NCBI RefSeq assembly: GCF_015207505.1 | Contig: NZ_JADEWT010000063.1 | Span: 1-35,868 of the forward strand | Source: Tychonema sp. LEGE 06208 | GTDB taxonomy: Bacteria > Cyanobacteriota > Cyanobacteriia > Cyanobacteriales > Microcoleaceae | Reading direction: 5' to 3' | Length of the DNA: 35,868 nucleotides | Shown: positions 28,501 through 35,821 of the stretch, in pieces | Layout: each line of letters starts with the position of its first letter | How positions within the stretch are numbered: position 1 is the first letter of the stretch | The notes under the pieces: model-generated | The model's input: only the letters and a program-made list of their open reading frames with translations | Told to the model about the DNA's origin: nothing | The model's database searches: none | Position numbers and translations under genes: made by a program

Positions 28501-28983
28501 AAGTTCGTTTGGGGGGGAGGCGGCGGAATTTTTAATGGCCATCACAGCAGGATCTCGATCGAGCTTTGGAGTTTTCGGCGCTGTATTTGCGGAGAAAGAA
28601 GCCAAACCGTCCAAAGCCAAGAATTGTTGAGAAAGCGATGGCATCAGTTCCGCCACAGCCCACAAAGAAATCACAGCCGTAATGGCGGCGAGGAAACTTG
28701 AGGGCCAGTAGCTGGGATGCACCAGCATCCAAACTTGCATCAGATGAGTTGTGCCCCGGCAGAAAAACCAGGCTCCCAATAACAGAAACCCCCTGCTCAA
28801 AGGCAACTTGCGCTGCTTCCAGGCAAAGTATGTCAGAATCGCTGGAATTGAGTAATCAGCCAAGGAAATTAACAAGTCGCTGACCGCGTGCAGTCCCATT
28901 AACTGCGGTGGCCACTCTTCTAATCCACCTTGGGAAATAAAATTGTGGTTCAATGACATAATTTTAAGAAGAAATTGCAGCAT
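25570..28983 (-). CDS. Histidine kinase with ethylene-receptor-like membrane domain, PAS and GAF domains
   Basis: The 1137-residue protein has three membrane helices (about 31-118) closely matching the ETR1 ethylene-binding domain, as in SDLLISLADYSIPAILTYFA and FCRGTTHLMQVW. Four PAS domains (about 190-690), a GAF domain (about 700-870) and a histidine kinase core follow: H-box LSHELRTPL with H909, N-box VVWNLLSNAIKF, G-boxes ITDTGIGIS and GGLGLGLAI. No receiver domain is present. In the ligand site, D36 and H80 match ETR1 D25 and H69, but R76 takes the place of C65 (C75 sits one residue earlier) and D43 that of Y32. Copper/ethylene binding as in ETR1 is therefore doubtful. ATG 28959 is an alternative start. 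No response regulator is adjacent. Confidence 0.9.
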   Translation of the reverse strand: MLQFLLKIMSLNHNFISQGGLEEWPPQLMGLHAVSDLLISLADYSIPAILTYFAWKQRKLPLSRGFLLLGAWFFCRGTTHLMQVWMLVHPSYWPSSFLAAITAVISLWAVAELMPSLSQQFLALDGLASFSANTAPKTPKLDRDPAVMAIKNSAASPPNELQQINQQLLAEIAQRERVEQLLLDTVSKLQESEERFRVFQELSIDGFNVFRSLRDESKIVDFEWEYVNPAAARIQHMTPEELIGKRLLEVLPGHKERNLFDRYVEVVETGTPLDTEIYYNSEGIVGWFRIVTVKLGDGIAISFSDITERKQVEASLGDAMQKLTSHFENTPLAVIEWDENCRISGWSPAAEKIFGWKKREVLGKHFSEWNFIGYGDFEDVQSAIDSLKNPQTRCNVVRNSNYNKGGSLLHCEWYNSAFYSDSGQLISVLSLVLDVTERFNFVEVLRQSEERFRIAAKSASDLIYEWDIDTGIVLWFGEIDEHLEYEKGGFPRTRAAWNSILHSEDRSRVMAAVDRYLSAPDSSAAPFFEEYRVQNQAGGWLHWIDRGMAVLDSQGNPYKLIGAIGDISDRKQAEEQRNLALAREQVARRQTEASEQLYRALAEAIPQIVWTALPNGSLDYCNQGWFEYSGMTLEETKGWGWQPALHPDDVEHTLERWNNSVQTGETYEVEYRFKRASDGAYRWHLGRATPVRDAEGKILKWFGTCTDIDDRHRWTQTADFRARALALLSSASLDYQQALQGLADLAVPELGDWCCVHLIEPDGSLRLQAVANSDPNKVALLWQIDQRLPVDPQGRHGVAKVLRTGEAKLYPEIPNWALEAVVPDRELLLVLCSHSPLSAICVPLMARGRTLGAISLLCGESGRRCEYADLVLLSDLARDAAVAIDNARLYREASETNRIKDEFLATLSHELRTPLNAVVGWSQILRQRKLSPEKTAVALETIERNGRLQTQMIEDLLDVSRIVSGKVCLKLSPVNLVGTVETAVKALIPDAEARGVELVSYYGEGVSTLRGDAARLQQVVWNLLSNAIKFTPRGGRIEIRVWDEGESRSAGGAILSVSPVHSVTIAITDTGIGISKEFLPFVFDRFRQADSSSTRNYGGLGLGLAIVRHLVELHGGTVWVESPGLGLGSTFGVRLPI

Positions 28984-29566
28984 TTCGGCTTTCCCGTGCG
29001 TGCGATCGTACTTGCACTTGTGTTGCTGACCCGCTAATTCCTAGTTTATACACAAAGAAACAGAAAATAACAGTCACTTTCAGCCGGGATAAAAGTTCAA
29101 TGCAGGTTTTAACCGTGCGCCAATCTTCGGACATTTATTGACAATTATAGGGAAACTCAGGTACTATAATGCTCCATTAATTATCAAATTAAACGCTATA
29201 TTTTGAGATCGAAATTCAACAAAAAATCCCGCAGCTTAACGCAAGCGAGCGATGGCGACTGCTAATTTTATTAAAAATCTTGAGCTATCAACTGGCAAAA
29301 TTCTCTAAATTTATCGAAATTTAATCGGTTTGTTGATAAGTTGGCAGATTCAGAAATCCCTTCAACATTGGAGAAGCGACATTTACTCGGACGCTCCGAA
29401 ATCCTGCCCCAGCAACTTGGTTCGTAAAAACGAGCATCTCCGCGTCTGTCAGCATCAAAACTAATCTGTACTGTATCAAATTCTACTAAATTCTTCAACT
29501 AAATCGGTTAACGTTACTTACGATCGTTCGAGGAAAATGTCTGAAACCATCTAGAATTAAACATCC
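28984..29566. other. Divergent intergenic region upstream of kinase and LysR gene
   Basis: These 583 bp hold the promoters of both divergent genes. No repeat array is present, unlike most gaps here. The NtcA-type promoter for the LysR gene is at 29473-29514. A minus-strand frame at 29271-29498 begins at TTG and looks like chance. Confidence 0.65.
29473..29514 (+). promoter_or_regulatory. Predicted NtcA-activated (class II) promoter
   Basis: GTATCAAATTCTAC at 29473-29486 is an exact GTA-N8-TAC NtcA site. TAACGT at 29509-29514 fits the TAN3T -10 box and lies 22 nt downstream, the spacing of NtcA class II promoters. Transcription would start near 29521, about 46 bp before the LysR ATG. The match follows from the known consensus; binding itself is inferred. 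Confidence 0.75.
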
Positions 29567-30565
29567 ATGCGCTTAGAGCAGCTTCAAGCATTTCTTTCGG
29601 TTGCTGAAACCGGGAGCTTTCAGCAAGCGGCCCGGAAGTGCGGCGTGACTCAATCGACTATTAGCCGTCAAGTGCAGGGACTCGAAGCGGAAGTGGGTTT
29701 GTCGCTGTTTCACCGCGCGGGAAGCGCGAAGCTGACTGTGGGAGGGGAACGCCTGTTACCTCACGCTCGCAAAATCTGTCAGACTTGGCGAAATGCTGCG
29801 GTCGAATTGGGGGATTTGCTGGCGGGAAAGCAGCCGGAACTGTGCGTGGCTGCGATTCATTCGGTTTGTGCTGCTTATTTGCCGCCTGTGCTGCAAAGGT
29901 TTTGTCGCGATTATCCTGAAGTGCAGTTGCGGGTGACGGCGCTGGGGAGCGATCGAGCTCTGAAAGTTCTCAAAGACGGTTTGGTGGACATCGCGGTGGT
30001 GATGAACAACCGTTATTTTACTCAAGCCCCGGAAATGTTGGTTGAGGTACTCTACAACGAGCCGATCGAGGTATTGATGGCGGCAAATCATCCCCTGGCC
30101 GTGTACGATCGAGTACCTTGGCCGGAATTGATTTGTTACCCGCAAGTGGTTTTTAAGGACGGGTACGGAATGCAGCGGATGGTGCAAGAACAATTTGAAC
30201 GCATCGGCGCTAAACTTCATGCTGTTTTGGAACTCAACACTCTGGATGCTTTTCGGGGTGTGGTGCGACAGGGAGAATTGATTGCTTTGCTACCGCATTC
30301 AGCTTTGATTGAGGCCCAGGGCGATCGCACTTTAGCAATTCGGCCCATCGTCGCCAAACAAAGCGCAAATCCCAAAGTTTCGACGATCCTCTTCGAGGGC
30401 TTCGCTAACGGACAATCGGCGATCGATCCAGCTTGGACTCGCGAAGTGGTATTGGTGACAACTCACGATCGAATGCAAATTCCGCCGATCGCCCATTTCT
30501 GGAATCTGGTACGCGAATTTGTACCACCATTGGATGTCATCAAGCTCGGAAAATTAGGGAATTAA
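29567..30565 (+). CDS. LysR-type regulator, NtcB-like
   Basis: The 332-residue protein has an N-terminal winged helix-turn-helix (MRLEQLQAFLSVAETGSFQQ; ARKCGVTQSTISRQVQGLE at about 22-40) and a LysR substrate-binding domain (about 90-300). The closest type I recall is the cyanobacterial NtcB group, which activates nitrate assimilation genes in response to nitrite. An NtcA-type promoter upstream and a molybdenum-cofactor gene two genes downstream both support this. The C-terminus beyond 300 is somewhat longer than usual. NtcB cannot be separated from other cyanobacterial LysR proteins by reading alone, so no symbol is given. Confidence 0.85.
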   Translation: MRLEQLQAFLSVAETGSFQQAARKCGVTQSTISRQVQGLEAEVGLSLFHRAGSAKLTVGGERLLPHARKICQTWRNAAVELGDLLAGKQPELCVAAIHSVCAAYLPPVLQRFCRDYPEVQLRVTALGSDRALKVLKDGLVDIAVVMNNRYFTQAPEMLVEVLYNEPIEVLMAANHPLAVYDRVPWPELICYPQVVFKDGYGMQRMVQEQFERIGAKLHAVLELNTLDAFRGVVRQGELIALLPHSALIEAQGDRTLAIRPIVAKQSANPKVSTILFEGFANGQSAIDPAWTREVVLVTTHDRMQIPPIAHFWNLVREFVPPLDVIKLGKLGN

Positions 30566-30724
30566 TTCGCGAGTTATCAGTTTTTTTTGTTGACTGTTGA
30601 CTGTTGACTGTTGACTGTTGACTGTTGACTGTTGTCTCTTCTCTTTCTAATAACAAATAACAAATAACAAATAACAAATAACAAATAACCAATAACCAAT
30701 AACCAATAACCAACTACAAGAATT
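30566..30724. repeat. GTTGACT and AACAAAT heptad arrays
   Basis: A GTTGACT array (30589-30633) is followed by an AACAAAT/AACCAAT array (30650-30715), ending 9 bp before the next ATG. No terminator or promoter is clear. Confidence 0.85.
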
Positions 30725-31789
30725 ATGAGTGACCAATTTAGAGAATTGCTGCGAAAAATTGGCAGCGGAATACACACAGGAGAAAACTTAACTCGCCAGG
30801 AAGCAGCAGCAGCCACGCGGATGATGCTGCTGCAAGAAGCCACACCAGCTCAAATTGGAGCTTTTATGATTTCCCACCGCATCAAACGGCCCACCGGCGA
30901 AGAATTAGCCGGAATGCTAGATGCCTATGAAGAATTGGGGCCCATGCTTGCCCCCCCAAACCGAGAAAAAGGGTTTGCAGTTTCTAGCGTCGCCGTGTTT
31001 GGCGTTGCTTACGACGGGCGATCGCGCACCGCTCCAATTAGCCCCATAACCGCCCTAATTTTAGCCGCCTCTGGCGTGCCAAGCGTCATGCACGGGGGCG
31101 ATGTCATGCCAACCAAAGAAGGCATTCCCTTGATAGAAATTTGGCGCGGTTTGGGAGTAGACTGGACAAAACTTAGTTTAGAAAAAGTCCAGCAAGTTTT
31201 TGACAGTACCGGTTTAGGTTTTGTCTACCTTCCCAAGCATTTTCCTCAAGCCACCGCTTTAGTGCCCTACCGCCGCGAAATCGGCAAAAGGCCGCCTTTT
31301 TCGACAATGGAGTTGATGTGGTGTCCCTGCGCCGGCGACGTTAACGTCATCTCTGGCTACGTGCACCCGCCGACAGAAGCTATGTTTCAAAAAGCCTTTG
31401 AATTGCGGGGAGTCAAAAATTATACCACAGTCAAAGGATTGGAGGGAAGCTGCGACTTGCCGCGCGATCGTACTGCAATTATCGGCATTGCTAGGCCGGA
31501 TACTGAGTTTGAGCGAGTGCTTTTGGCCCACGGAGATTACGGTTTCAGCAACACAAATCCCGCCTTTGAATCCGAGGAAGACTTACTCAAACAAATCCAG
31601 GAAGTGTTGCTAGGCAAACCCTCAGAATTGATGCAGTCAGCTATCTGGAACGGCGGCTTTTATCTGTGGCGCAGCGGGGTTTGTTTAGAGATAAACTCGG
31701 GTTTGATTGAAGCAGAAACTTTATTGAGCAGCGGTCAAGTCATGCAAAAACTTGAGGAAGTTAGCAAAGCAATTTGTGCTTTAATTTGA
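30725..31789 (+). CDS. Anthranilate phosphoribosyltransferase-like protein (TrpD2/YbiB type)
   Basis: The 354-residue protein has the TrpD fold: helical N-terminus LTRQEAAAATRMMLLQEATP (21-40) and IKRPTGEELAGMLDA, then the alpha/beta domain. In true TrpD the PRPP loop reads GTGGDG and the anthranilate loop KHGNR. Here the corresponding places read FGVAYDGRSRT and VMHGGDVMPTKEG. So the catalytic sites are not those of the tryptophan enzyme. TrpD2-type relatives are nucleic-acid-binding or of unknown role. Its position between an NtcB-like regulator and mobA is a context I associate with nitrate assimilation in cyanobacteria, but the function is not known. Confidence 0.82.
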   Translation: MSDQFRELLRKIGSGIHTGENLTRQEAAAATRMMLLQEATPAQIGAFMISHRIKRPTGEELAGMLDAYEELGPMLAPPNREKGFAVSSVAVFGVAYDGRSRTAPISPITALILAASGVPSVMHGGDVMPTKEGIPLIEIWRGLGVDWTKLSLEKVQQVFDSTGLGFVYLPKHFPQATALVPYRREIGKRPPFSTMELMWCPCAGDVNVISGYVHPPTEAMFQKAFELRGVKNYTTVKGLEGSCDLPRDRTAIIGIARPDTEFERVLLAHGDYGFSNTNPAFESEEDLLKQIQEVLLGKPSELMQSAIWNGGFYLWRSGVCLEINSGLIEAETLLSSGQVMQKLEEVSKAICALI

Positions 31790-31891
31790 GAATGAATCAT
31801 GAGGTTTTGTGCTAATGACTATTGACAGTTAACAGTTAACGGTTGACAGTTAACTAATGACTACTGACTACTGACTACTGACTAATGACTA
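31790..31891. repeat. Mixed heptad array before mobA
   Basis: GACAGTTAAC-type units (about 31822-31853) lead into GACTACT and ACTAATG heptads (31854-31897). The array runs through the mobA start codon. Confidence 0.85.
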
Positions 31892-32497
31892 ATGACTAAC
31901 CATCAAATTGCTGTAATTGTACTCGCAGGCGGTCAAAGTTCGCGCATGGGGACGGATAAAGCTTTGCTGGAAATTGAGGGTAAAAGCCTGTTGCAGCGGG
32001 CGTTAGAGGTTGCAGCATCCGTAACGCCACAAGTGTATGTTTTGACTGCTTGGCCCGATCGCTATCGATCGACCTTAACCGAACAATCCCAATTTCTGCT
32101 AGAGTACAATCCGGGCTCCGGGCCCTTAGTTGCATTGACTCAGGGATTGACAGAAATTCCCGCCGACTGGATTTTACTATTAGCTTGCGATTTGCCCTTA
32201 TTAGAACCCCAAATTATTCAAAATTGGGCGAGTCAGCTAACTGCTATTCCCCAATCAACCCTAGCAATTGTCCCTTATCAAAACTCGCGCTGGGAACCTT
32301 TGTGCGGATTCTACCGCCAACAATCTCTCGCCAGTTTGCAAAGTTTTATTGAAAAAGGGGGACGTTCCTTTCAAAAATGGTTAAATCAAATCCAAGCAAT
32401 CCCTCTACCTGTAGGGGAACGAGAAGCAATAATGTTATCGAATTGCAACACATTAGAAGAGTTTGAGCAATTAAAAGATAAAATAGGTAGCGGTTGA
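31892..32497 (+). CDS. mobA: Molybdenum cofactor guanylyltransferase MobA
   Basis: MobA transfers GMP from GTP to molybdopterin to make the bis-MGD cofactor used by enzymes such as nitrate reductase. The 201-residue protein has the nucleotide-binding start VIVLAGGQSSRMGTDKALL (7-25), a LEYNPGSGPLVAL segment, the metal-binding LLACDLPLLEP and the EPLCGFYR motif, all in family order. The start ATG lies inside the last ACTAATG unit of the upstream repeat array and the TGA stop inside the first GTTGACT unit of the downstream array. It belongs with the NtcB-like and TrpD2-like genes upstream; no nitrate reductase gene is in the window. Confidence 0.92.
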   Translation: MTNHQIAVIVLAGGQSSRMGTDKALLEIEGKSLLQRALEVAASVTPQVYVLTAWPDRYRSTLTEQSQFLLEYNPGSGPLVALTQGLTEIPADWILLLACDLPLLEPQIIQNWASQLTAIPQSTLAIVPYQNSRWEPLCGFYRQQSLASLQSFIEKGGRSFQKWLNQIQAIPLPVGEREAIMLSNCNTLEEFEQLKDKIGSG

Positions 32498-32669
32498 CTG
32501 TTGGCTGTTGACTGTTGACTGTTGACTGTTGGTTCTAATTCCGAATTACCAATTCCGACTGACTACTGCCAACTAAGAGGGCGGGCACGGGGACACCGCC
32601 CCTACCAACTAACTAATGACTAATGACTAATGACTAATGACTACTGCCAACTGACTATTGACTAATTAA
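32498..32669. repeat. Heptad arrays and GC-rich element after mobA
   Basis: A GTTGACT array (about 32493-32531), a short GC-rich element GGGCGGGCACGGGGACACCG (32579-32598) and an ACTAATG array (about 32612-32663) fill the gap. The GC-rich part shares GGGACAC with the palindrome at the right window end. Confidence 0.75.
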
Positions 32670-33890
32670 ATGATTAACGAATACTGGTTACTCGATCGCA
32701 ATATAACATTTCTCAATCACGGCTCCTTTGGGGCTTGTCCGATTCCCGTACTCGAAGCGCAAATTAGTTTCAGAGAACAACTCGAAAGAGAACCTTTGCG
32801 CTTTTTAATGCGAGAATTTGAACCGCTGTTAGATAATGCCAGAAATCAGTTAGCCGCATTTATCGGCGCGGGTGAAGAAGATTTAGCCTTTGTGCCGAAT
32901 GCTACAACGGGAATAAATGCTGTTTTGCGATCGCTCACTTTTGCTCCGGGCGACGAATTGCTAACCACAAATCAGGAATACAACGCCTGCCGCAACACAC
33001 TTGATTTTATAGCAGAGCGCACAGGTGCTAAAGTAATAGTAGCAGAAATTCCATTTCCCATTGAATCGCCCCAACAAATTATTGAAGCAATAATTAAGTG
33101 CATTTCTGCTAAAACAAAAATTGCCTTATTAGACCACATAGTCAGCCAAACTGGCTTAATATTTCCCATCAAACAGTTAGTCGGCGAGTTAGAAAATCGC
33201 GGCGTAGATGTATTGGTAGACGGAGCACACGCGCCGGGAATGGTAGCGCTCAATTTAGCAGAAATTGGCGCAACTTACTACACGGGAAATTGCCACAAAT
33301 GGCTGTGCGCGCCGAAAGGTGCAGCTTTTCTGTACGTGCGACGAGACAAACAAGATAGCATTCGGCCAACTACCATCAGTCACGGCGCTAACTCGCCGCG
33401 CACTGATAAATCGCGCTTTCAATTAGAATTTGACTGGATGGGAACAGTCGATCCGAGTCCCTATTTGTGCGTACCCGTAGCTATTGATTTTATGGGTTCT
33501 TTGTTGAAGGGTGGCTGGCCAGAATTGATGGCAAAAAATCATACTTTAGCGTTAGCCGGAAGAAAAATATTGGCCGATAAATTAGATTTGCCACTACCTT
33601 GTCCCGATGAAATGGTAGGTTCAATGGCAGTTGTACCGCTGGCTGATGAAAAATCTGATGCGGTTGCAAAAGGCGGAATTGCACCTTTGCAAGAGGCGCT
33701 GTGGCAGATTTTTAAAATTGAAGTTCCCGTGATTCCTTGGCCCGATTCTAGCAAGCGGTTGGTAAGGATTTCCGCTCAGTTTTACAATACTTTGCCGCAA
33801 TATGAATATTTGGCTAAGGCGCTGGTTGAGCTGACAAGTGATGGGTTAACCGCAGATTTCAAGCGTACAGACACTGATGAAACCAGATAA
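32670..33890 (+). CDS. Class V (PLP) aminotransferase, isopenicillin N epimerase-like
   Basis: The 406-residue enzyme has the fold-type I PLP motifs: LNHGSFGACPIPVLEAQ at the N-terminus, NATTGINAVLRSL (77-89), VLVDGAHAPGMVAL with the cofactor-binding Asp, and TGNCHKWLCAPKGAAFL with the Schiff-base Lys. This is the pattern of the CefD-like branch (isopenicillin N epimerase, cysteine desulfurase-like and related lyases). No beta-lactam genes are nearby, so epimerase activity on penicillins is not implied. The true substrate is unknown. The C-terminal tail (after about 390) is polar and likely disordered. It stands alone between repeats and the DUF6717 gene. Confidence 0.88.
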   Translation: MINEYWLLDRNITFLNHGSFGACPIPVLEAQISFREQLEREPLRFLMREFEPLLDNARNQLAAFIGAGEEDLAFVPNATTGINAVLRSLTFAPGDELLTTNQEYNACRNTLDFIAERTGAKVIVAEIPFPIESPQQIIEAIIKCISAKTKIALLDHIVSQTGLIFPIKQLVGELENRGVDVLVDGAHAPGMVALNLAEIGATYYTGNCHKWLCAPKGAAFLYVRRDKQDSIRPTTISHGANSPRTDKSRFQLEFDWMGTVDPSPYLCVPVAIDFMGSLLKGGWPELMAKNHTLALAGRKILADKLDLPLPCPDEMVGSMAVVPLADEKSDAVAKGGIAPLQEALWQIFKIEVPVIPWPDSSKRLVRISAQFYNTLPQYEYLAKALVELTSDGLTADFKRTDTDETR

Positions 33891-34015
33891 TTTAATCGCT
33901 TTTTAAAAGGGATGAGAATGGGATCTCCGGGCGATACAAACTGTTAATCCAAGCCTATTGGAATATAATATAGCCAAACTTGCATTTCCCCAGCCCAAAC
34001 AAACCAAATGCAAAA

Positions 34016-34021
34016 AAGGAG
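34016..34021 (+). promoter_or_regulatory. Strong ribosome binding site for the DUF6717-like gene
   Basis: AAGGAG lies 6 nt before ATG 34028 and fixes this start over the earlier in-frame ATG at 33980. Such a full Shine-Dalgarno is rare among the genes of this window. Confidence 0.8.
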
Positions 34022-34027
34022 AATTCA

Positions 34028-34375
34028 ATGTCAAATGCGATGATGGTAATTTATCCCTATCGCGAACAGTACACCTGGGTTTTTGACGACGAGCGAGTCG
34101 GACTTGTCCGAGAACCGTTTGTTCAGGGCGTACCCCAGATGATTGAAGCACTCGTCGCAGAGATTCCCAATGCCTATGGAGGTTTCCGACTTTTATTCTC
34201 TGCTAATCCATTTCCCGGATATCAAGCAGAAATGGTGTGGTTTAAAACAGAATACGGCGGTAACTGGTATCGCTGGGAAGCAAAAAATCTTGAAGGCTGG
34301 CTTTGTCCGGCGTTGTTCAAATACTTTATAGAAGCACCGCCCAAGTTTTACTGTCAAGCTGAAAAACTACAATAA
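34028..34375 (+). CDS. DUF6717-like small conserved protein
   Basis: The 115-residue soluble protein has MVIYPYREQYTWVFDDERVG near the N-terminus, a middle with NPFPGYQAEMVWFKTEYGGN and WYRWEAKNLEGWLCPALFKY near the C-terminus. I recognise this as the DUF6717 type found in cyanobacteria and some other bacteria. The function is unknown. Only 14 bp separate it from the LCP gene, so co-transcription is likely. Confidence 0.8.
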   Translation: MSNAMMVIYPYREQYTWVFDDERVGLVREPFVQGVPQMIEALVAEIPNAYGGFRLLFSANPFPGYQAEMVWFKTEYGGNWYRWEAKNLEGWLCPALFKYFIEAPPKFYCQAEKLQ

Positions 34376-34389
34376 TTAACAGCAAGTCT

Positions 34390-35739
34390 ATGAAAAACTT
34401 GTCAATATTTAAACGAAATTTTGTTAAACCAGTCGATCGCGAAACTCGAAAAAAGCCTAAAATAGTCCTGTATGTATTTTGGACACTTTTGCTGATTTTC
34501 ACGGCCGCCATCTCCGCAGGAATCGGAGCAATGACCGCCCTTTTCGCCCCCGTGGAACCGCAATTTATTAGTAGAGTCCTAGACGCTGCGGGCTTTAACT
34601 ACAAATCATCCAACTCTTCTGGATACCGCCTGTCGCGGCCTGTTAATATCTTGATTATGGGAATTGACCGTGTACCAGAAACCGCTGCAAATTCACCTAA
34701 AATTTTTGAAGGTCGAAGCGATACAATACTCGTATTTCACCTCGACCCTAGAGATAAATCTATTAGTTTGGTTTCAGTTCCGCGAGATACTAAAGTCCAA
34801 ATTCCCGGAATTCGTTTTAGCAAAATTAACGAAGCTAATGCTAGAGGAGGAGCGGCTTTGGCGACGCGATTGGTTAGCACTATCTTGAACAATGTGACAA
34901 TAGAAAGATACGTGCGAGTCAGCAACGGTGCGTTTCGGGAATTAGTCGATTTGTTAGGAGGAGTTGAGGTATTTGTACCTCGGGCGATGTCCTATACAGA
35001 TACGACCCAAAAGTTAAAAATAAACTTAGCACAGGGATGGCAAATTCTCAACGGAGAACAAGCAGAACAATTTGCTCGATTTCGCAACGACGGTTTAGGA
35101 GATATCGGCCGCATTCAGCGACAACAATCTTTAATTCAAGCTATTCTCAACAGCCTCAAAAGTCCTTCTGTATTGGTGCGTTTGCCGGAAATTGTACGAT
35201 TGATGCAAAAATATGTGGATACAAATCTAAATTTTGAGGAAATTTTGACGCTGACAAGTTTTGGTTTGCAATTGGAGCGAGATAATTTTAAGATGGTGAT
35301 GTTACCCGGACGTTCTAGCTCAGGACAAGGGGATTTGAGGAGTTATTGGATTTTAGATGCTGCGGGGCGCGATCGCATTATGACACAATATTTCCAGCAA
35401 GTAGTGCCAGATTTTGCCCAAGGGCAATTTCCCAATTCCAGCGAGTCAGTTTCCCCCACTAACCTTAAAATCTCCGTCCAAAACGCTTCTAGCAAACCGA
35501 CAACCGCCAAAAGCGTTGCTGAATTTCTCCGAAAAAATGGCTTTTCTAATGTATCTGTAGTCAAAGATTGGCCCGACAAGCAGCGTCAAAGTCAAATTAT
35601 TGTCCAGAAAGGCGATTTAGCCGCTGCCAATCAACTGCAAAAAGTGCTAGGCGACGGTAAAATAGAAGCATCATCTACTGGTGAAATAGATTCGGATTTG
35701 ACACTTCGCGTCGGCGAAGATTGGGTAAAGCGATTTTAA
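34390..35739 (+). CDS. LCP (LytR-CpsA-Psr) family protein with LytR_C domain
   Basis: The 449-residue protein has a basic N-terminus, one membrane helix (about 25-50), an extracytoplasmic LCP domain (about 86-245) and a C-terminal LytR_C domain (about 365-445; SVQNASSKPTTAKSVAEFLR). LCP signatures visible are NILIMGIDR, SDTILVFHLDP, SLVSVPRDTKVQI and the RFRNDGLGDIGRIQRQQ motif that binds the polyprenyl pyrophosphate. LCP enzymes move polysaccharide from lipid carriers to cell wall or related acceptors. In cyanobacteria the acceptor is not settled. The stop is followed at once by a heptad array. Confidence 0.93.
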   Translation: MKNLSIFKRNFVKPVDRETRKKPKIVLYVFWTLLLIFTAAISAGIGAMTALFAPVEPQFISRVLDAAGFNYKSSNSSGYRLSRPVNILIMGIDRVPETAANSPKIFEGRSDTILVFHLDPRDKSISLVSVPRDTKVQIPGIRFSKINEANARGGAALATRLVSTILNNVTIERYVRVSNGAFRELVDLLGGVEVFVPRAMSYTDTTQKLKINLAQGWQILNGEQAEQFARFRNDGLGDIGRIQRQQSLIQAILNSLKSPSVLVRLPEIVRLMQKYVDTNLNFEEILTLTSFGLQLERDNFKMVMLPGRSSSGQGDLRSYWILDAAGRDRIMTQYFQQVVPDFAQGQFPNSSESVSPTNLKISVQNASSKPTTAKSVAEFLRKNGFSNVSVVKDWPDKQRQSQIIVQKGDLAAANQLQKVLGDGKIEASSTGEIDSDLTLRVGEDWVKRF

Positions 35740-35808
35740 TTAGTCATTAGTCAGTAGTCATTAGTTGTTAGTTGTTAGTTGTTAGTTGTTAGTTGTTAGT
35801 TGTTAGTA
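35740..35808. repeat. TTAGTCA / GTTAGTT heptad array
   Basis: TTAGTCA and CAGTAGT units (about 35741-35764) run into GTTAGTT units (about 35765-35806), starting one base after the LCP stop codon. Confidence 0.85.
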
Positions 35809-35821
35809 GGGAGAGGAGACG

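Noticed and set aside
25570..28983. Receiver domain at the C-terminus of the histidine kinase (hybrid kinase)
   Set aside because: The protein ends right after the ATPase domain; no acidic pocket or phospho-acceptor region follows.
29271..29498. Minus-strand 75-codon frame upstream of the LysR gene
   Set aside because: It starts at TTG, has no ribosome binding site, and overlaps the NtcA-type promoter; its composition is not convincing.
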